Below, in pieces: positions 59,660 to 64,000 of a stretch of 64,000 bases of DNA (its first letter is position 1; each line of letters starts with the position of its first letter). Below the pieces are notes generated by a model. That model saw nothing but the letters and a program-made list of their open reading frames with translations, was not told where the DNA came from and searched no databases. Location: positions 434,001 to 498,000 of the forward strand of contig NZ_WVHT01000002.1 in assembly GCF_009834875.1 (NCBI RefSeq), given 5' to 3'. A program made the position numbers and the translations under genes. The DNA is from Hufsiella arboris (lineage in GTDB: Bacteria; Bacteroidota; Bacteroidia; Sphingobacteriales; Sphingobacteriaceae).

Positions 59660-59701
59660 TGTGGATAAAACTGTGGATAACTGTTAAGAACATGTTTATA
59701 A
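59660..59701. promoter_or_regulatory. Cluster of DnaA-box-like sequences
   Basis: TGTGGATAA occurs perfectly at 59660-59668 and 59672-59680, the reverse complement of the consensus TTATCCACA. TGTTAAGAA at 59682 and TGTTTATAA at 59693 are degenerate matches in the same direction. The four are spaced 12, 10 and 11 bp apart and are followed by AT-rich DNA. It could be a DnaA-regulated site or part of an origin. Confidence 0.55.
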
Positions 59702-59718
59702 GAAATTTCAAAATTCAC

Positions 59719-59746
59719 TTGACAATTTTTTTTAAAGCCCTATCTT
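59719..59746 (+). promoter_or_regulatory. Candidate strong promoter TTGACA-16-TATCTT
   Basis: TTGACA at 59719-59724 and TATCTT at 59741-59746 with a 16-nt spacer containing a T8 run. This is close to a strong vegetative promoter and differs from the usual Bacteroidota TTTG/TAnnTTTG form. Transcription would begin near 59753. Confidence 0.55.
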
Positions 59747-59752
59747 AGTGTT

Positions 59753-60098
59753 ATTCAAGAACGAAGTTCATTGACAGCCTGAGAGAAAGACCAAAAGAGA
59801 CTACAAGTCGCAAGACTTACCAGTTTCGGAACTTTTAAAACCCGGAAAGAGTTGAAGATTTTATCGGAAGCTGTAAGATGGGATCACATAAAGACAGGCA
59901 TTATCCGATTAAGCACAGATTCTATGGAAAAAAGGCTTTTTGAGGATGAAGATTACGGGTTACCCTGTTTGAGAGAACGGACACTACGAATCAGTTGAAA
60001 AACTTCATGTTTTTGTTTAACTTTTAAAGAGTTACGATTTTTTAAAAGTTGAAACGGGGATCTGAATCGAAAGAGGAAGATTCCCGTTTTGTTTTTTA
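59753..60098 (+). ncRNA. Candidate structured non-coding RNA or long leader upstream of phoH
   Basis: About 345 nt from the promoter to an intrinsic terminator, with no ORF. Several pairings are visible. AAGTC/GACTT forms a small hairpin near 59805. ATCGGA (59863) pairs with TCCGAT (59904), with GCTGT/ACAGGC inside. AACTTTTAAA occurs twice, at 59830-59839 and 60019-60028, and either copy can pair perfectly with TTTAAAAGTT at 60041-60050 just before the terminator stem. The two pairings exclude each other, as in an attenuator. No RNase P, tmRNA, SRP or 6S signature was found. It could be a stand-alone RNA or the leader of phoH. Confidence 0.55.
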
Positions 60099-60099
60099 T
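60052..60099 (+). terminator. Intrinsic terminator before phoH
   Basis: AAACGGGGATCT (60052-60063) pairs with AGATTCCCGTTT (60078-60089) and is followed by TGTTTTTTAT. It ends the candidate RNA and lies about 35 nt before the phoH start, so phoH would need read-through or its own promoter. Confidence 0.85.
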
Positions 60100-60133
60100 A
60101 AAATTTTAGGGCCGAAATCTTTAATTTTATATC

Positions 60134-61480
60134 ATGCGAAACCAATCTGCCCCCGATGCCCGTAAAATCTTCGTGCTCGATACCTCCGTTATTTTATATG
60201 ACCATAATGCCGTACGAAATTTCCAGGAACATGATGTGGTTATACCGATACAAGTTCTGGAAGAACTCGATAACTTTAAAAAAGGAAACGAAACCCGCAA
60301 CTTTGAAGCCCGTAGTTTTATACGTCTTATCGAAGATATCTCTCAAAATAATGTATTAAATAACTGGATCCCCTTAAACGGCCGCTCGCATGGTAATTTT
60401 AAAGTGGTGATGGACTTTAAGGTTTCCAACCAGGACGCAGAAGAAATTTTTGGCGACGCCAAATTCGACCACCGCATACTGAATGCCGCATTGCACATGC
60501 AGCACGAAAATCCTGACAAAAAAGTTGTGCTTGTTTCTAAAGATATTGTCCTTCGGCTAAAAGCAAAAGCATTGAATTTATATGCTGAGGATTACGAAAC
60601 AGGCAAAATTAAAGACGTTGAAAAACTTTACACTGGAAAGACGACACTGGAGGGTGTTTCTGATAAAACGGTTAATCAGCTGATCAAAGCCGGCGTGATC
60701 CCGATAAAGGAACTGAAACAAGACCCACCGAAACGGAACAACCATTTCTTTATTTTGCAGAACAAAAAAAAGACTGTTTGTGCTTTTCATCGCTCAGGTA
60801 GTGAAACTGTTGAATATGTACCTGAAATTGATGTATACGGAATCGATCCCCGTAACGATGAGCAAGCCTGTGCTATTCACGCGTTAATGAATCCGGATAT
60901 TAAACTGGTAACGATACAAGGCAACGCCGGTACCGGAAAAACGCTGCTGGCGCTTGCAAGCGCCCTCGAACAAAGAAAATCGTTCCGGCAGATTTACGTT
61001 ACGCGGCCGATTATTCCGTTAAGTAATAAAGATATCGGTTTCCTGCCGGGTGATGTAAAGTCGAAAATTGATCCGTACATGGCGCCGATCTGGGATAACC
61101 TTCGGTTTATCAAAGAGCAATTCTCAGAAGATGTAAAAGCACAGGCAAAGATCGATGAATTGGTAACCAGCGAAAAGATTGCCATTTCACCGCTGGCATT
61201 TATTCGCGGCAGAACACTGACAAAAATTTTCTTCATTATTGATGAGGCGCAAAATCTCACGCCACATGAGGTTAAAACGATCATTTCAAGGGCCGGCGAG
61301 AATACTAAAATTGTGTTTACTGGCGATATTTACCAAATTGACACGCCATATCTCGATGCCGAAAGTAACGGATTATCTTACTTAATCGATAAGGCTAAAG
61401 ATCATCCGCTTTACGCGCACATCACCCTGCAAAAGGGTGAACGGAGTGAACTTGCAAATCTGGCAACCGAATTGCTGTAA
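60134..61480 (+). CDS. PhoH-family protein with N-terminal PIN domain (PhoH2 type)
   Basis: 448 residues joining a PIN nuclease domain (FVLDTSVILYDHNAVRNF near 13-30, with conserved aspartates) to a PhoH P-loop ATPase. Walker A is GNAGTGKTLLALA near 263, Walker B FFIIDEAQNLTPHE near 367, and the remaining PhoH motif IVFTGDIYQIDTPYLD is near 395. Mycobacterial PhoH2 of this layout is an RNA helicase and RNase; here it may act on RNA in the cytoplasm. The ATG at 60134 is 35 nt after a terminator that ends a structured RNA. It is followed at 12 bp by a sigma-54 response regulator. Confidence 0.93.
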   Translation: MRNQSAPDARKIFVLDTSVILYDHNAVRNFQEHDVVIPIQVLEELDNFKKGNETRNFEARSFIRLIEDISQNNVLNNWIPLNGRSHGNFKVVMDFKVSNQDAEEIFGDAKFDHRILNAALHMQHENPDKKVVLVSKDIVLRLKAKALNLYAEDYETGKIKDVEKLYTGKTTLEGVSDKTVNQLIKAGVIPIKELKQDPPKRNNHFFILQNKKKTVCAFHRSGSETVEYVPEIDVYGIDPRNDEQACAIHALMNPDIKLVTIQGNAGTGKTLLALASALEQRKSFRQIYVTRPIIPLSNKDIGFLPGDVKSKIDPYMAPIWDNLRFIKEQFSEDVKAQAKIDELVTSEKIAISPLAFIRGRTLTKIFFIIDEAQNLTPHEVKTIISRAGENTKIVFTGDIYQIDTPYLDAESNGLSYLIDKAKDHPLYAHITLQKGERSELANLATELL

Positions 61481-61492
61481 CGCCGGATAATC

Positions 61493-62830
61493 ATGCAAAA
61501 TTCGATATTAATAATCGACGACGAAGAGAAACTGCGCCAGCTCCTGGCACGGATCCTTCAGCTTGAAGGCTATTCAATCCTTCAGGCACACAACTTAAAA
61601 GAAGCGTTAAAAATAATTGAACGCGAAGAGCCGCTGTTAGTCCTTAGCGATGTAAAACTTCCTGATGGCAATGGAGTCGACTTTGTCAGCCAGGTAAAAA
61701 GTAAATACCCGGCTATTGAAATCATCGTGCTAACAGCTTACGGTACTATCGCCGATGGTGTAAAAGCTATAAAAAACGGCGCTTTCGATTACATAACCAA
61801 AGGTGACGATAACGACAAAGTAATTCCGCTGGTCAGTAAAGCGATGGATAAAGCTTTGTTGCAACAAAAAGTCATACAGCTGGAAAATAAAATAGCTAAA
61901 AAATACGGCTTTAGCAGTATAATAGGCAAATCGAAAGCCATCCTCTCTGCTGTCGATCTTGCAAGGAAAGTAGCCAAAACTGATACGACGGTTTTGCTGA
62001 CAGGTGAAACAGGTACCGGAAAAGAGGTTTTTGCGCAATCGATCCATTATGAAAGCTCCCGGAAAGACAGGTCATTCGTTGCGCTGAACTGCAGCGCTTT
62101 TTCGAAAGATATTCTCGAAAGTGAACTTTTCGGTCATAAAGCCGGAGCTTTTACTGGCGCTTTGAAAGATAAAAAAGGTCTGATTGAAGAAGCGCAGGGC
62201 GGCACCTTATTTCTGGACGAGATAGGCGAAATGAATATCGACCTGCAGGCGAAACTTCTTCGTGTGCTTGAAAACGGAGATTATTTAAAGGTTGGTGATA
62301 CCAAAACACAAAAAGCGGATGTCCGTGTGATCACCGCAACTAACCGGAATCTTGAAAAAGAAATTGAAAATGGCGGTTTTAGGCCAGATTTATTTTACAG
62401 GCTTTCAGTTTTTGAAATCAAATTGCCATCACTTCGCGAACGCAAAGAGGATATACTGTTGCTGGCAGAACACTTCCTTAAAGGATTCGCATTGAAGATC
62501 AACACACGAATAGAGGGCATGGAAGCGGCTTTCGTCAAAATGCTCGCTAATCATCAATGGAAAGGAAATATCAGGGAACTGAAAAATATCATAGAGCGTT
62601 CCGTTATTTTATGCGATGGCTCAATCCTGACTGCAGATCTTTTTCCGTTTGACTTTTATAGCGCTGTAACAGAAAATAACTCGTCTCTTGATCTTGCAAC
62701 GGTAGAAATGAAGCATATCCGCAAAGTTTTACAGCACACCAAGGGGAACAAAACAGAGGCGGCAAGATTGCTTGGGATCGGTTTAACCACACTTTATCGC
62801 AAACTGGAAGAATTTTCGATTTCGGAGTAA
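61493..62830 (+). CDS. Sigma-54-dependent response regulator
   Basis: 445 residues. Receiver domain at 1-120 with acidic pocket IIDDEEKLR and phospho-aspartate in [13 protein letters not shown] near 54. AAA+ domain at about 140-370 with Walker [19 protein letters not shown] near 169, the sigma-54 contact motif GAFTGA near 217, and Walker [12 protein letters not shown] near 238. C-terminal Fis-type HTH near 417 ([20 protein letters not shown]). It activates sigma-54 promoters by ATP hydrolysis. The cognate histidine kinase is not in this window. It is 12 bp after phoH. Confidence 0.93.
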   Translation: MQNSILIIDDEEKLRQLLARILQLEGYSILQAHNLKEALKIIEREEPLLVLSDVKLPDGNGVDFVSQVKSKYPAIEIIVLTAYGTIADGVKAIKNGAFDYITKGDDNDKVIPLVSKAMDKALLQQKVIQLENKIAKKYGFSSIIGKSKAILSAVDLARKVAKTDTTVLLTGETGTGKEVFAQSIHYESSRKDRSFVALNCSAFSKDILESELFGHKAGAFTGALKDKKGLIEEAQGGTLFLDEIGEMNIDLQAKLLRVLENGDYLKVGDTKTQKADVRVITATNRNLEKEIENGGFRPDLFYRLSVFEIKLPSLRERKEDILLLAEHFLKGFALKINTRIEGMEAAFVKMLANHQWKGNIRELKNIIERSVILCDGSILTADLFPFDFYSAVTENNSSLDLATVEMKHIRKVLQHTKGNKTEAARLLGIGLTTLYRKLEEFSISE

Positions 62831-63544
62831 TTATCCGTTGTTCTCCAGGGAATTAATGGTAAGTTCCTTATAATTTCTTCCGATCGGGATTTGTCTGCCA
62901 CCCGTTTCAATGATTGAACTACTGTAAGCGTCAATCTTTGCCTTCGAAACAATGAAGGAGCGATGTATCCGCAAGAAATCTTCCTTGGGAAGCTGCTCTT
63001 CGATCATTCCTAACTGAAAACGGGTGATTAGCGACTTGTCCGGCGTTACAATTTTAACATATTCCTTCAGGCTCTCGATGTATAAGATCTCATCGAAAAA
63101 CACCTTAACCCGCATTTTATTTGTATTTATAAACATGTGATCACGGCTTGTGCTTATTGCCGCGGGTTGACCAGCCTGCATTTCAGACGTCATTGCCTTT
63201 AGTTTGTTGACAGCTTTGAGAAAGCGGCTGAATTCGATGGGTTTGAGAAGATAATCCACAATGTTCAATTCATAACCCTCCAGCGCATATTCGTGATAAG
63301 CAGTTGTTAAAATAATGTGCGGCGGCTCCTTTAAAGTACGAATAAAGTCAAGCCCCTTTAAACGCGGTAGGTTGATGTCCAGGAAAATCAAGTCAATATG
63401 ATTGTCGCGCAGGCTTTCGAGTGCACGCAGGGCGTCAGGGTAAGATTTGATCAGTTTCAGAAAGGGCACATCAGCCACATAGTCCTCCAGTATTTCGGCG
63501 GCAAGCGGCTCATCTTCAATGATAATGCAATTATATTGCTGCAT
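62831..63544 (-). CDS. LytTR-family response regulator
   Basis: 237 residues. Receiver at about 1-115 (CIIIEDEPLAAEILEDYV, IFLDINLPRLKGLDF near 54 with the phospho-aspartate, TTAYHEYALEGYELNIVDYL near 80) and a LytTR DNA-binding domain at about 135-237 (KVFFDEILYIESLKEYVKIV, LPKEDFLRIHRSFIVSKAKI). It is the partner of the LytS-type histidine kinase, whose last 14 bp overlap its start. Its 3' end directly abuts the convergent sigma-54 regulator gene at 62830/62831. Confidence 0.92.
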   Translation of the reverse strand: MQQYNCIIIEDEPLAAEILEDYVADVPFLKLIKSYPDALRALESLRDNHIDLIFLDINLPRLKGLDFIRTLKEPPHIILTTAYHEYALEGYELNIVDYLLKPIEFSRFLKAVNKLKAMTSEMQAGQPAAISTSRDHMFINTNKMRVKVFFDEILYIESLKEYVKIVTPDKSLITRFQLGMIEEQLPKEDFLRIHRSFIVSKAKIDAYSSSIIETGGRQIPIGRNYKELTINSLENNG

Positions 63545-64000
63545 GGCTGTTCAGGTTGATCCAAAGATTGACATTAAAAGTTCCGGCAAGGTTTTCGATG
63601 TTAAGCGAAAATTCCCTGTACATCAGTTCGAGTTGGCGGCGCACGTTGCTTAGACCAATCTTTTCATGCACCTGTGTTTGTTCCTTATCGTGTGAGTTTT
63701 GAATCAGAAAATTCAGATGCCCGTTTTTAACAGAGATGTCAATGCTGATTTGGGTAGATTCTGTCGTTTCGCATATTCCGTGCTTAAAGGCATTTTCGAT
63801 GAACGGAAGTAAAATAAGCGGCGTGATAACCTGGTCGAAATCATCGATATTCTGTTTGAATGAAAGATTCAGGCGATCATTAAACCTGATTTTTTCCAGT
63901 TGAACGTAATCTTCCAGTACCCTGATCTCGTCGGAGATTGGCATCGTCCTGCGATCAGATTCGTAGAGCATAAATCGAAGCAATTTCGACAGCCTCATCA
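63531..64000 (-). CDS. LytS-type sensor histidine kinase, N-terminal part cut by window edge
   Basis: The frame is open to the right edge, giving about 156 residues of the C-terminal kinase core. It starts within the His_kinase domain (SKLLRFMLYESDRRTMPISD after the H-box, which lies outside). The N box is ILLPFIENAFKHGICE near residue 60, the G box is KIGLSNVRRQLELMY near 115, and the tail is NVNLWINLNSHAAI. The methionine near 63998 is internal. It phosphorylates the LytTR regulator that overlaps it by 14 bp. The sensory domain cannot be seen. Confidence 0.9.
   Translation of the reverse strand, partial: MRLSKLLRFMLYESDRRTMPISDEIRVLEDYVQLEKIRFNDRLNLSFKQNIDDFDQVITPLILLPFIENAFKHGICETTESTQISIDISVKNGHLNFLIQNSHDKEQTQVHEKIGLSNVRRQLELMYREFSLNIENLAGTFNVNLWINLNSHAAI

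Larger units (their letters stand above)
59652..60133. other. Non-coding region before phoH: DnaA boxes, promoter and structured RNA
   Basis: 482 bases with no supported protein gene on either strand. It holds, in order, a DnaA-box cluster (59660-59701), a promoter (59719-59746), a candidate RNA of about 345 nt (59753-60098) and its terminator hairpin (60052-60099), then 35 nt to the phoH ATG. Confidence 0.7.

Noticed and set aside
59753-60098. RNase P, tmRNA, SRP or 6S RNA as identity of the phoH leader
   Set aside because: Signature bases of these RNAs (for example GAGGAAAGTCC of RNase P or the tRNA-like ends of tmRNA) are absent.
1-64000. tRNA, rRNA, CRISPR arrays, transposases or prophage genes
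   Set aside because: None of the expected motifs or repeat-spacer patterns were seen on either strand by eye.

Overview
The window looks like chromosomal DNA from a Bacteroidota bacterium, most likely family Sphingobacteriaceae (Pedobacter/Mucilaginibacter-like). The evidence is a FecI-type sigma factor with a FecR anti-sigma and an STN-domain protein, an alpha-2-macroglobulin/PbpC pair, a WbqC protein, DUF6799 and DUF6134 proteins, several carboxypeptidase-regulatory-like domains, weak Shine-Dalgarno sites, and short intergenic repeats of the type common in that family. No tRNA, rRNA, CRISPR array, transposase or prophage module was seen. This is mostly ordinary chromosome with a few unusual intergenic elements.

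Layout. 1-11 kb (minus strand): RNase R (cut by the left edge) with a DEDDy exonuclease, a DUF763 protein, and the periplasmic alpha-2-macroglobulin/penicillin-binding protein 1C pair. 11.4-13.6 kb: a thiamine (TPP) riboswitch controls a PnuC-type transporter and a translationally coupled flavoprotein of the acyl-CoA dehydrogenase fold. 13.6-14.6 kb is gene-free and holds two copies of a dispersed repeat. 14.7-17.3 kb: lysine synthesis genes lysC and lysA, with lysA bracketed by hairpin repeats. 17.4-20 kb: a small membrane protein, a GDSL/SGNH esterase broken by one missing base, and an AI-2E-type transporter. 20.4-27.6 kb: acyl-CoA catabolism (glutaryl-CoA dehydrogenase, carboxylase beta subunit, acyl-CoA dehydrogenase, HMG-CoA lyase, enoyl-CoA hydratase), fitting leucine and lysine breakdown, interrupted by a secreted GH130 enzyme. 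27.7-33.7 kb: housekeeping and stress genes (folB, a glycolate-oxidase-like flavoprotein, MgtC, a thioesterase, Hsp20, PAP2) and a large conserved protein of unknown function.

33.8-37.9 kb holds a little-described group: two linked membrane proteins, a divergent sulfite-oxidase-like molybdoenzyme, and a pair of coiled-coil membrane proteins. Two near-identical perfect inverted repeats (9-bp arms, 4-nt spacer) lie upstream of these units and look like operators of one regulon. 38-52.8 kb: a large MscS channel, Nudix, free-methionine sulfoxide reductase, 3-methyladenine glycosylase, an omega-amidase next to a methionine aminotransferase, a TrpXYZ-like ABC transporter, a glycosyltransferase, a lipid A acyltransferase, WbqC, and the magnesium transporters CorA and MgtE. 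53-58.8 kb: one tightly coupled operon of DUF6134, two short-chain reductases, an ECF sigma factor, FecR and an STN protein with tandem repeats in place of a TonB receptor.

The most striking non-coding locus is 59.65-60.13 kb. It has two perfect DnaA boxes followed by two degenerate ones at about helical spacing, then a strong promoter, then a roughly 345-nt apparently structured RNA ending in an intrinsic terminator 35 nt before phoH (a PIN-PhoH fusion). The window ends with a sigma-54 response regulator and a LytTR regulator/LytS-type kinase pair cut by the right edge.
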